Below, piece after piece: positions 14,696 to 21,393 of a stretch of DNA of 21,393 nucleotides. A program made the translations under genes and the position numbers. The notes beneath the pieces were generated by a model. The model saw only the letters and a list, made by a program, of their open reading frames with translations. It made no database searches and was not told the DNA's origin. The first letter of the stretch is position 1. Each line of letters starts with the position of its first letter. Source of the stretch: DASZMJ01 sp035551935. GTDB taxonomy: Bacteria > Planctomycetota > Planctomycetia > Isosphaerales > Isosphaeraceae. The stretch spans positions 1 to 21,393 of the forward strand of contig DASZMJ010000546.1 of assembly GCA_035551935.1 (NCBI GenBank), given 5' to 3'.

Positions 14696-16273
14696 ATGGA
14701 AAGAAGGTCCGACGACCGCCCGGATCCAGCCCCCCTCCCCCTTCCCGTCTCTCGCCGACTTCCCCGGCACTCCCTGCTCCTCCTCTGTTTGCTCCCGCTC
14801 GCCGCGCCCTGGCCCTGGGGCTGCGCGCGCGACGAGGCCGGCGACGCCCTGGCCCGCGTGCGACGGAGCGGCAAGCTCGTCTTCGGCTCCGACAAGGAAG
14901 GGGGCGGGCCCTACATCTACCCCGACCCGAAGGCCCCCCGCGAGGTCGCCGGCTTCGAGGTCGACCTGATGGCCGAGCTGGCCAAGGGCCTCGCGCCCGA
15001 GCCCGTCTTCGCGCAAGGGCAGTGGGATACCCTCCTCAACGTCCTCGACGGCGGCCGGATCGACCTCGTCCTCAACGGCTACGAGTGGACCCCCAACCGC
15101 GCCCGCGACTACCTCGCGACGCAGCCCTACTACGTCTTCCAGCTCCAGCTCATGGCCCCGCGCGGCGGGCCGATCGGCTCGTGGGACGACCTGAAGCATC
15201 CGAAGCAGGGCCGACGCCCCTGGCGCATCGGCGTGCTCGGCGGCTCGGCCGCGGAGGCGTTCGCGCGCGATGATCGCGACGCGAAGATCGACGTCGTCTC
15301 CTTCACCGGCGCCACCGACGCGATGCTCGCCGTCGCCAACGGCCAGATCGACGCGACCTTGCAGGACCTGCCCGCCGCGCGGTTCTATCGCGGCCAGTAC
15401 CCCTCGCTCGCGCTCGTCGGGCCGCCGGTCGGCCACGGCTATTACGTCATCTACCTCCGCAAGGGGGACGAGGCCCTCCGCGACGCCCTCGACCGCGCGA
15501 TCGCGGGCCTCGTCGCCTCCGGTCGGCTGCGCCAGATCTACCAGAAGTACGACATCTGGACCGACGCCCAGGACGAATTGTCCGACTGGTCGCCCGACCG
15601 CCTCCCCGCCTCGGCCGGCCGCGAGTCCGAGCGCGGCTGGGCCCTCGTGCGCAAGTACGCCCCGCTGCTCGCCGACGCCTCGGCGATGACGATCCTGCTG
15701 TCGGTCGCCTCGATGCCAATGGCGATGGCCATCGGCCTGCTCGTCGCGCTCGGGCGGCTCTACGGCCCGAGGCCGTTGCGCTGGCTGCTCGGCATGTATG
15801 TCGAATTCCTGCGCGGTACGCCGTTGATGCTGCAACTGTTCGTGCTCTTCTACGTCGCGCGGCTACCGGCATTGGTCGCGGGGATCGGCGGGCTGGCGAT
15901 CAACTATTCGGCGTACGAGGCCGAGATCTACCGCGCGGGGCTCCAGGCGATCCCGACGGGGCAGATGGAGGCGGCGCTGGCGTTGGGGATGTCGCGCGGG
16001 CTGGCGCTCCGGCGGGTCATCATCCCGCAGGCGGTCCGGCTCGTCCTCCCGCCGGTCACGAACGACTTCATCGCCTTGTTCAAGGATACGTCGGTCTGTT
16101 CGGTCATCACCCTCGTCGAATTGAGCAAGCAATACCAGATCGTGGCCAACGCGACCGGCGGGGTCGTCGAGTTGGCGATCGCGACGGCGACGATCTACCT
16201 CGTGATGAGCCTCCCGCTCTCGTGGTTCTCGCGGCACGCCGAGCGCCGGCTGGCGAAGGGGGGTGCGTCGTGA
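14696..16273 (+). CDS. Polar amino-acid ABC transporter, fused substrate-binding protein and permease
   Basis: 525 residues. A hydrophobic leader (26-38) ends at WGC43, a possible but non-canonical lipobox because residue -3 is Pro. The SBP_bac_3 domain spans about 52-290 (GKLVFGSD, GFEVDLM, GGRIDLVLNG). A HisM/GlnP-type permease follows at about 325-515, with EFLRGTPLMLQ (370-380) and the EAA loop EIYRAGLQAIPTGQMEAALA (410-429). Fusion of binding protein and permease in one chain is known for GlnP-like transporters, so the binding domain would be tethered to the translocator on the outer face. Substrate is probably a polar amino acid, not specified by sequence. AAGGAG eight bases before the ATG fixes the start. 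Its stop overlaps the ATPase start by four bases. Confidence 0.93.
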   Translation: MERRSDDRPDPAPLPLPVSRRLPRHSLLLLCLLPLAAPWPWGCARDEAGDALARVRRSGKLVFGSDKEGGGPYIYPDPKAPREVAGFEVDLMAELAKGLAPEPVFAQGQWDTLLNVLDGGRIDLVLNGYEWTPNRARDYLATQPYYVFQLQLMAPRGGPIGSWDDLKHPKQGRRPWRIGVLGGSAAEAFARDDRDAKIDVVSFTGATDAMLAVANGQIDATLQDLPAARFYRGQYPSLALVGPPVGHGYYVIYLRKGDEALRDALDRAIAGLVASGRLRQIYQKYDIWTDAQDELSDWSPDRLPASAGRESERGWALVRKYAPLLADASAMTILLSVASMPMAMAIGLLVALGRLYGPRPLRWLLGMYVEFLRGTPLMLQLFVLFYVARLPALVAGIGGLAINYSAYEAEIYRAGLQAIPTGQMEAALALGMSRGLALRRVIIPQAVRLVLPPVTNDFIALFKDTSVCSVITLVELSKQYQIVANATGGVVELAIATATIYLVMSLPLSWFSRHAERRLAKGGAS

Positions 16274-17013
16274 TCGAGGCCAACGCCCTCATCAAGCGGC
16301 ACGACGGCCGCGAGGTCCTGCGCGGGGTGAGCCTGCGGGTCGACCGCGGCGAGGTCGCGGTGCTGATCGGCCCCTCCGGCGGCGGCAAGAGCACCCTCCT
16401 GCGCTGCCTCAACGGCCTGGAGCGGTTCGACGGCGGCAGCGTCCAGGTCGACGGCGTCCGCCTCGTCGCCGACGACCCCGAGCGGCGCCGCGCGGCCGTG
16501 TTGAGTCAGGTCCGGCGGCGGCTGGGGATGGTCTTCCAGGGGTTCAACCTCTTCCCGCACCGCACGGCCCTCCAGAACGTCACCGAGGCGCCGATCCACG
16601 TCCTCCGGCTCCCGAAGGCCGAGGCCGAGGACCGCGCGAAGGCCCTGCTCGACCGCGTCGGCCTGGGCGACCGCCTGGACGCGATGCCCCGGCAGCTCTC
16701 CGGCGGCGAGCAGCAGCGCGTGGCGATCGCCCGCGCCCTGGCGATGGGCCCCGACGCCATCCTCTTCGACGAGCCGACCAGCGCCCTCGACCCGCGCATG
16801 ACCGCCGAGGTCCTCGCCGTGATCACCGACCTCGCCCGCGACGGCCAGACGATGGTCGTCGTCACCCACGCCATCCGCTTCGCCCGCCAGGTCGCGAAGA
16901 CGGTCCACGTCCTCGACGCCGGCCTCATCGTCGAATCCGGCCCCCCCGCCGCCGTCCTCGACTGCCCGAGCAACCCGGCCACACGCCGGCTGCTCGCCGA
17001 AGCCGACCGCTGA
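16270..17013 (+). CDS. Polar amino-acid ABC transporter ATP-binding protein
   Basis: 247 residues, typical of the GlnQ/HisP class. Walker A is GPSGGGKST (34-42), the Q-loop Gln90 lies in MVFQGFNLFPH, the signature is LSGGEQQ (143-149), Walker B ends DEP (167-169), and the H-loop His200 is in VVTHA. All catalytic elements are intact. It should power the fused binding protein-permease encoded immediately upstream. The start is GTG at 16270, in a GTGA overlap with the upstream stop and preceded by a G-rich Shine-Dalgarno-like tract, which implies translational coupling; an in-frame ATG-like extension to 16222 would lie inside the permease gene and is not needed. A strong hairpin follows the stop. 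Confidence 0.95.
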   Translation: MIEANALIKRHDGREVLRGVSLRVDRGEVAVLIGPSGGGKSTLLRCLNGLERFDGGSVQVDGVRLVADDPERRRAAVLSQVRRRLGMVFQGFNLFPHRTALQNVTEAPIHVLRLPKAEAEDRAKALLDRVGLGDRLDAMPRQLSGGEQQRVAIARALAMGPDAILFDEPTSALDPRMTAEVLAVITDLARDGQTMVVVTHAIRFARQVAKTVHVLDAGLIVESGPPAAVLDCPSNPATRRLLAEADR

Positions 17014-17023
17014 CGGACCCGAT

Positions 17024-17057
17024 GGCGGTCGACTCGGGCCCGGTCGAGTCGACCGCC
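17024..17057. terminator. Candidate bidirectional terminator hairpin
   Basis: ggcggtcgactcg (17024-17036) and its exact reverse complement (17045-17057) form a 13-bp perfect stem with an 8-nt loop. It begins 10 bases after the ABC ATPase stop and lies between convergent genes (the small gene ends at 17086), where a shared terminator would be expected. No T-run flanks it. Confidence 0.5.
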
Positions 17058-17085
17058 GAAGGCGATCACCGGTCTCCGAGATCCT

Positions 17086-17409
17086 TCACCGGATGTCGTC
17101 CGCGAAGATCTCCGCGGGCGGCGGGTCGGGCTCGACTCGGTACCACGGGCGGTAGGCCGCGCGGCCGTACTCTTCGGCCAACCGCTCATGGTAGCTGGCC
17201 ATGTGCCGGAAGTACTGGTCCTTGTACAACGGCTCGGAGCGATAATGGTAACGATTCGATCGTTCGAGCCGGCGGTACTCTTCGGATTTTCTAATATTTT
17301 TGAATTGTTTGATCTTATTTATTGAATAGTTTTTCGAGCCACATAACACGATGCAGAGGATCGCATTGAGGACCAGCCATGACCTCGTGCTCGGCCACCG
17401 CGGCCTCAT
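17086..17409 (-). CDS. Small hypothetical protein with AT-rich insert and C-terminal Tyr/Arg-rich region
   Basis: 107 residues, no known domain. It starts at ATG 17409, preceded by a perfect AGGAGG six bases upstream, which is the best ribosome-binding site in the window and the main reason to believe the gene. A short hydrophobic segment (11-23) suggests a membrane anchor or signal. Residues about 24-43 are rich in Lys, Asn and Ile and are encoded by AT-rich DNA. The C-terminal half is Tyr/Arg/Glu-rich and ends in a PWYRVEPDPPPAE-like tail, a style I associate with small planctomycete membrane-anchored proteins. It lies 39 bp after the UPF0210 stop on the same strand and may be the last gene of that unit. 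Function unknown; it could also be a decaying gene. Confidence 0.6.
   Translation of the reverse strand: MRPRWPSTRSWLVLNAILCIVLCGSKNYSINKIKQFKNIRKSEEYRRLERSNRYHYRSEPLYKDQYFRHMASYHERLAEEYGRAAYRPWYRVEPDPPPAEIFADDIR
17263..17340. repeat. AT-rich segment flanked by an 8-bp direct repeat
   Basis: ttcgagcc occurs at 17263-17270 and 17333-17340. Between them most of the sequence is strongly AT-rich: in 17281-17340 only 15 of 60 bases are G or C, against a window dominated by GC. A short insertion with target duplication would look like this, but an 8-bp match can arise by chance. Confidence 0.4.
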
Positions 17410-17448
17410 GGGCTGCCTCCTAGCCCCGCGGCCAATCGACGTTCGCGC

Positions 17449-18825
17449 TCAATTCCGAAGGCTCGACAACGGCGCCGGGATGCGCCCGCCATGCCGGACG
17501 AAGGCGGCCGAGCCGCCGGCGGCGTGGATGGGGAGGATGGCGGTCTGGCCGAAGAGGCCGCCGAAGACGGCGAGCTCGCCGGCGGCCTTGCCGGGGACGG
17601 GGATCACGCGGACGGCGGTCGTCTTGTGGTTGATGACGCCGATGGCGACCTCGTCGGCGATGAGCGCGGCGAGCGTCTCGGCGTCGGTGTCGCCGGGCAC
17701 GGCGATCATGTCGAGGCCGACGGAGCAGACGGCTGTCATCGCCTCGAGCTTGGCGAGCGTGAGGTCGCCCGCCGCGACGGCGTCGGCCAAGGCGGCGTCC
17801 TCGCTGACGGCGACGAACGCGCCGGAGAGGCCGCCGACGGACGAGCTGGCGAAGCTCCCGCCTTTCTTCACCGCGTCGTTCAGCAGGGCCAGCGCCGCCG
17901 TCGAGCCGGGGGCACCGAGGCGGACGACGCCCATCGCCTGGAGGATCTCGCCGACGCTGTCGCCGACCTGGGGCGTGGGGGCCAGGGACAGATCGACGAT
18001 CCCGAAGGCGACCCCCAGCCGCGCCGCGACCTCGCGGCCGATCAGCTCGCCGACGCGGGTGACGCGGAAGGCGGTGCTCTTGATCTCCTCGGCGATCTCG
18101 CCGAGCGTCGGCGACTTCCGCGCGTTGGCGACGAGGTCCTCGACCGCCGCCTTGACCACGCCGGGGCCGCTGACGCCGATGTTGATGACGCAGTCCGGCT
18201 CTCCCACGCCGTGGAAGGCGCCGGCCATGAACGGGTTGTCGCTCGGGGCGTTCGCGAAGACGACGAGCTTGGCGCAGCCGAAGCCGTCGTGCTCGCGCGT
18301 CCGCTCGGCCGTGTCCTTCAAGACCCGGCCGATGGCGAGGATCGCGTCCATGTTGATCCCCGCGGCGGTCGTGCCGACGTTGACCGACGCGCAGACGCGG
18401 CCGGTCGTCGACAGCACCTCGGGCAACGCCGCGATGAGCCTGCGATCCCCCTCGGTCCACCCCTTCTGCACCAAGGCCGAGAAGCCGCCGACGAGGTCCA
18501 CGCCGACCTCGTCGGCCACCGCGTCGAGCGTCCGCGCGATGGCATGATAGCCCTCGGCCGACTGGCCGGCGGCGACCTGGGCGATCGGGCTGACGGCGAG
18601 CCGGCGGTTGACGATCGGAATACCGTAGCGCTGCTCGACCTCGCGGCAGACGGCCTTGAGCCGGCCGGCGTAGTGCAAGAGGCGGTCGCGGATGCGGTGG
18701 CAGAGGACGTTCGGGTGCGGCGCGGCGCAGGCGTGGAGGTCCACGCCCATCGTCACCGTACGGACGTCGAGCTTGTGCTGCCGGACCATCCCCAACGTGG
18801 CCAGGACGTCCTCAGTGCGGTACAA
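17449..18825 (-). CDS. UPF0210 / DUF711 (PFL-like) family protein
   Basis: 458 residues, close to the usual length of about 450 for this family. Recognisable segments include KLDVRTVTMG near the N-terminus (residues about 18-27), GFSALVQKGW, NMDAILAIGRVLKDTAE, NAPSDNPFMAGAFHG, and a C-terminal VPGDTDAETLAALIADE region. Family members are cytoplasmic; no reaction is firmly established, though structural similarity to glycyl-radical-type PFL folds gave the name. The start is TTG at 18825, because GGGAGAGG lies just upstream and the family N-terminus begins there; the frame is open further to 18969 but reads as Arg/Ser/Pro-rich noise overlapping the ACT gene. The two genes overlap by 14 bp, so they are translationally linked. 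UPF0210 and ACT (UPF0237) genes are neighbours in other bacteria such as streptococci. Confidence 0.92.
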   Translation of the reverse strand: MYRTEDVLATLGMVRQHKLDVRTVTMGVDLHACAAPHPNVLCHRIRDRLLHYAGRLKAVCREVEQRYGIPIVNRRLAVSPIAQVAAGQSAEGYHAIARTLDAVADEVGVDLVGGFSALVQKGWTEGDRRLIAALPEVLSTTGRVCASVNVGTTAAGINMDAILAIGRVLKDTAERTREHDGFGCAKLVVFANAPSDNPFMAGAFHGVGEPDCVINIGVSGPGVVKAAVEDLVANARKSPTLGEIAEEIKSTAFRVTRVGELIGREVAARLGVAFGIVDLSLAPTPQVGDSVGEILQAMGVVRLGAPGSTAALALLNDAVKKGGSFASSSVGGLSGAFVAVSEDAALADAVAAGDLTLAKLEAMTAVCSVGLDMIAVPGDTDAETLAALIADEVAIGVINHKTTAVRVIPVPGKAAGELAVFGGLFGQTAILPIHAAGGSAAFVRHGGRIPAPLSSLRN

Positions 18826-19426
18826 CGGCCTCTCCCTTCGCCTCGCCCAGGCCGTCGCGACCCGGCCCGACCCGCACCGGGCTGGGCTCGGTGGTGGCCA
18901 GGAAGATGTTCTCGTGCTGCACGAACGACTCCAGGCCCAATCCTTCGCCGAACGCCTGCAACTCCGCACGGACCTCCGACGGCGACAGGTCCGGCGGCAG
19001 GAACGCCTCCATCACCAGGCTGAACCGGCCCCCGGGCTCCGTCCGGGCGTGCAGATCCACGATGTTCACCCCGCGCGACGCGAGGCAGCCGGCGATGCCG
19101 TAGATATTCCCGGGGTGGTCGTCCCCCAGCACGGTCAGCAGGAACCGCTCCCCGTCCGGCACCGGCGGCGCCGCCGCGGCCTCGGCCGCCTCGAGCACCG
19201 CCACCGTCAGGCCGAACCGCTCGCCCCGCTCGGCGATCTCCCCGGCCAACCCATCCGGGTCGAGCGGCTCGGGGAACTCGACGGCCAGGATGATCGTGAA
19301 GAAGTCGCGCATGACCGTCTGGCTGAGTTCCAGGATGTTGCCACCCCGGTCGCGGATCGTCCCCGCCACCGAATGCACGATCCCCACCCGGTCCGCCGCC
19401 GTCACGGTCACGATGTACGTCGTCAT
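18812..19426 (-). CDS. Double ACT-domain protein (GcvR/UPF0237-like)
   Basis: 204 residues with two ACT domains: residues 3-78 (TAADRVGIVHSVAGTIRDRGGNI) and 94-175 (GDDHPGNIYGIAGCLASRGVNI). Both keep the Gly-Asn-Ile turn that typically contacts amino-acid ligands. It lacks a catalytic domain, so it is most likely a small-molecule-responsive regulator or partner, resembling GcvR. In several bacteria a single-ACT UPF0237 protein is encoded next to UPF0210; here it is the double form and overlaps the UPF0210 gene by 14 bp. The last 20 residues are unstructured-looking and are encoded partly within that overlap. ATG 19426 was chosen because the ACT fold begins immediately; no Shine-Dalgarno is visible and a -10-like TATGGT ends six bases upstream. 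Confidence 0.9.
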   Translation of the reverse strand: MTTYIVTVTAADRVGIVHSVAGTIRDRGGNILELSQTVMRDFFTIILAVEFPEPLDPDGLAGEIAERGERFGLTVAVLEAAEAAAAPPVPDGERFLLTVLGDDHPGNIYGIAGCLASRGVNIVDLHARTEPGGRFSLVMEAFLPPDLSPSEVRAELQAFGEGLGLESFVQHENIFLATTEPSPVRVGPGRDGLGEAKGEAVVPH

Positions 19427-19432
19427 GTCGCC

Positions 19433-19461
19433 ACCATAGCCTTTCCCACGCCCCCTTGAAA
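19433..19461 (-). promoter_or_regulatory. Candidate promoter of the ACT/UPF0210 unit
   Basis: On the minus strand a weak -35-like TTTCAA (19461-19456, three of six) precedes a -10-like TATGGT (19438-19433, four of six) by 17 bp. The ATG follows the -10 box by only six bases, so a transcript from here would be essentially leaderless. Confidence 0.35.
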
Positions 19462-19483
19462 AGTGCGGAGTCCCGCGGGGGAG

Positions 19484-19600
19484 GGAAGGGGATTCAACCG
19501 CAGATGACGCGGATTTCGCAGGGGAAAACAATAATATTAATGAAAACTTGTTTATTATTCCTCTGCGAAATCCGCGTCATCTGCGGTTGAATCCCCTTCC
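19484..19600. repeat. 38-bp perfect inverted repeat with AT-rich central loop
   Basis: The left arm (19484-19521) and right arm (19563-19600) are exact reverse complements over 38 bp, enclosing 41 bp that are almost entirely A and T in the middle. Each arm contains internally repetitive words of the type cgcagatgacgcggat, resembling dispersed CGCAGAT-type intergenic repeats I recall from planctomycetes and related genomes. The right arm overlaps the last codons of the MutS-like gene. In RNA from that gene the two arms would fold into a very stable hairpin just after the stop, which could terminate transcription before the ACT gene. Confidence 0.9.
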
Positions 19601-21393
19601 TCCGGGACACTCAGCCCGATCGCCCTCATCAATGCCAGTGCGTTGCCGTGGCGGACGACGCCGGGGTGCATTCGGTAGTCGAAGCGGAGGACGCCGTCCT
19701 CGAGGTGGTCGACGAAGTGGACATTCGAGGCGCGGGGGGCGAGGCGGTCGACGACGGCGGCGAGGGCGAGGTCGTGGGTCGTCACCAGGCCGATGGCGCC
19801 GCGGTCGATGAGCGCGAGCACGACGGCCTCGGCGCCGACGCGGCGGTCGTGGGAATTCGTCCCGGCGAAGACCTCGTCGAGCAGGAAGAACAACGGGATC
19901 GGCCCGCCCGCGAGGTCGACGAGCTGGCGGATCCGGCGGATCTCGGCGTAGAACCGCGACTGGCCCGACTGCAACGAGTCCTGCACCCGCAACGTCGCCC
20001 CGACCGCCAACGGCGAGATCACCAGTCGCGACGCCCGCACCGTCGCCCCGGCCTGCGCCAGCACGGCGTTGACGCCCACGCTCCGTAATAAGGTGCTCTT
20101 GCCCGCCATGTTCGACCCGCTGACGACCAGGAGGCGCAGGTCGTCGGCCAGGCGCACGTCGTTCCGCACGCAGCGATCGGCCGGGATGAGCGGGTGCCCC
20201 AGGCCTTCGGCCTCGAACCTCGGGCCCGGGGCGCCGACCTCGGGGAACGGGTCGTCGGGGCCCTCGAAGGCGAACGTCGCGAGCGACGCCAATGCCTCGC
20301 ACTCGCCGACGCAGTCCAGCCACGCCCCGATCGACCGCCCCGACCGCGCCCGCCACGCCTCGGCGGCGAAGGCGATCTGCGTGCCCCAGAGTAGTAATGG
20401 CGCGAACGGCATGAAGACCTGATTGCGTCGCGACGCCAGCATGGCCGCGAGCCTTCGGAGTTGATCGATCTGCCGCGACGGCGGCGCGCCGCCGGTCTCC
20501 AGGGCGCCTCGGAGCGCGACGAGCCGCGGGGCGTGGAACGGCTCGCGCTCGATCCGGGCGAGCAGGTCGGCGAAGACGGCGAGGTCATCCGCCCGGCGCT
20601 CCAGCGGTTTCAAGACATCAAGGACCCGACGCCTCCAGAGGGCGAAGAAGGCCGCGTCGAGCACCAGGCCGAGCAGGAACGGGCCCGAGCCGATGTCGAG
20701 CGCGAACCAGGCGACCAGGGCGCCGAGGGCGTAGACGCCCAGCACCGGCGCCACGAGCCGCGCCCATATTGGGAACGGCCGCGCGGGGGCATTCCCCCAG
20801 GCGACGAGCCCGGCGAGGTCGGCCCCCTCGGGCAGGTCTTCGCCGAGGAGGGCCAGGTCCTCGCGCAGGTCGAGCCGGTCGCGCAGGTCGGCGACGGCCC
20901 CTTGCCGATCGCGGAGGACTTCGGGCTCGCCCGGCGCGAGCAGCCAGCCGGCGAGCGTCGCGCGGCCGCCGTTGGTGCGGGCCTGGCAGATCCGTTCGAA
21001 GAGCGAGCCCGTGCCGAAGAGGTCGAGGTCGGCCGCGTACGGGTGCTCGGGGTCGAGGAACGCGGTCCCCGGGTCGCCGTGCCCCGACCACTCGCCGTCG
21101 AGCCGCGCCAGGGCCTTCTCGAAGTAGGTCGCCGCGTGTTCCGACCGCCGCCGTCGGCCGTCCAGCCGGGCATGAAGGACGACGAGTGCAACAAAACCGA
21201 CGATCGGCACGACGAGCCAGATCGGCATCAGTTGATGCCGTTCGAGCACGAGCCAGAGCCCGACTAGGCCCGCGAGGAAGACGGCGATCCGCGCATTGGC
21301 GAGCCGCCGCAACGGCCGCTCCAGTCGCGCCGCCGCCTCGCGATGGGCCGCGAGGCGGCGGGCATACTCCGCACGAGGGGGGAAATCGGGGGG
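19555..21393 (-). CDS. Membrane-associated MutS-like ATPase, 5' end beyond the window
   Basis: At least 612 residues; the frame remains open without a stop to position 21393 and the residues there (an Arg/Ala-rich helix) look coding, so the true start lies just outside. Two N-terminal hydrophobic helices (coordinates about 21295-21170) and another pair (about 20760-20630) indicate membrane association. The C-terminal part is a MutS domain V ATPase: Walker A GSNMAGKST (20092-20118), Walker B FFLLDEVFAGTNSHDR, and TTHD. The mismatch-recognition and connector domains of true MutS are absent, so this is a MutS-related family of unknown function rather than the repair protein. The final dozen residues, GDSTADDADFAEE-like, are encoded by the arm of the inverted repeat at 19563-19600, and the gene ends in tandem TAA stops. 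Confidence 0.9.
   Translation of the reverse strand, partial: PPDFPPRAEYARRLAAHREAAARLERPLRRLANARIAVFLAGLVGLWLVLERHQLMPIWLVVPIVGFVALVVLHARLDGRRRRSEHAATYFEKALARLDGEWSGHGDPGTAFLDPEHPYAADLDLFGTGSLFERICQARTNGGRATLAGWLLAPGEPEVLRDRQGAVADLRDRLDLREDLALLGEDLPEGADLAGLVAWGNAPARPFPIWARLVAPVLGVYALGALVAWFALDIGSGPFLLGLVLDAAFFALWRRRVLDVLKPLERRADDLAVFADLLARIEREPFHAPRLVALRGALETGGAPPSRQIDQLRRLAAMLASRRNQVFMPFAPLLLWGTQIAFAAEAWRARSGRSIGAWLDCVGECEALASLATFAFEGPDDPFPEVGAPGPRFEAEGLGHPLIPADRCVRNDVRLADDLRLLVVSGSNMAGKSTLLRSVGVNAVLAQAGATVRASRLVISPLAVGATLRVQDSLQSGQSRFYAEIRRIRQLVDLAGGPIPLFFLLDEVFAGTNSHDRRVGAEAVVLALIDRGAIGLVTTHDLALAAVVDRLAPRASNVHFVDHLEDGVLRFDYRMHPGVVRHGNALALMRAIGLSVPEEGDSTADDADFAEE

Noticed and set aside
19484..19600. 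Inverted repeat considered as an insertion-sequence terminus pair
   Set aside because: Only 41 bp lie between the arms, with no room for a transposase; at most a MITE-like or palindromic repeat element.
19555..21393. MutS-like gene considered as mutS or mutS2
   Set aside because: It lacks the mismatch-binding and Smr domains and has transmembrane segments instead, so no repair gene symbol is justified.

Overview
The window reads as a chromosomal segment of a high-GC planctomycete, most likely of the family Isosphaeraceae. This rests on the paired DUF1592 (c-type cytochrome-like) and DUF1552 (Tat-exported) genes, a secreted CxxC/CPCC small protein of a type I associate with planctomycetes, a membrane-tethered MutS-like ATPase, and very GC-rich coding DNA in which long antisense reading frames shadow nearly every gene. 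The family placement is inferred from gene content; no rRNA or tRNA gene is present to confirm it.

Layout, left to right. (1) 1-201: gene-free end with a small, AT-richer inverted and direct repeat. (2) 202-4866, minus strand: three-gene cluster, DUF1592 protein, then DUF1552 protein, then a secreted alpha/beta hydrolase. (3) 4867-5695: about 830 bp of gene-poor divergent spacer. (4) 5696-10311, plus strand: PTS enzyme I (ptsI) without ptsH beside it, a membrane histidine kinase with a possible heme-binding sensor domain, and an S1/P1 nuclease. (5) 10327-11181, minus: TerC-family membrane protein. (6) 11416-16273 and 16270-17013, plus: His/Pro-rich repeat protein, secreted zinc-ribbon-like protein, GT21-like glycosyltransferase, and a two-gene polar amino-acid ABC transporter (fused binding protein-permease plus ATPase). 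(7) 17086-19426, minus: double-ACT regulator and UPF0210/DUF711 protein, overlapping, followed by a small hypothetical protein with a striking AT-rich insert. (8) 19484-19600: a 38-bp perfect inverted repeat around an AT-rich loop. (9) 19555-21393, minus: MutS-like ATPase whose 5' end lies outside the window and whose last codons lie inside one arm of that inverted repeat.

Most of the window is ordinary planctomycete chromosome. No CRISPR array, prophage, transposase or obvious defence island is visible. The points most worth a second look are the inverted repeat that supplies the C-terminus of the MutS-like protein, the CX3CH motif in the kinase sensor domain, the AT-rich stretch inside the small gene at 17086-17409, two genes that look leaderless (ptsI and the ACT gene), and the secreted proteins of unknown role.
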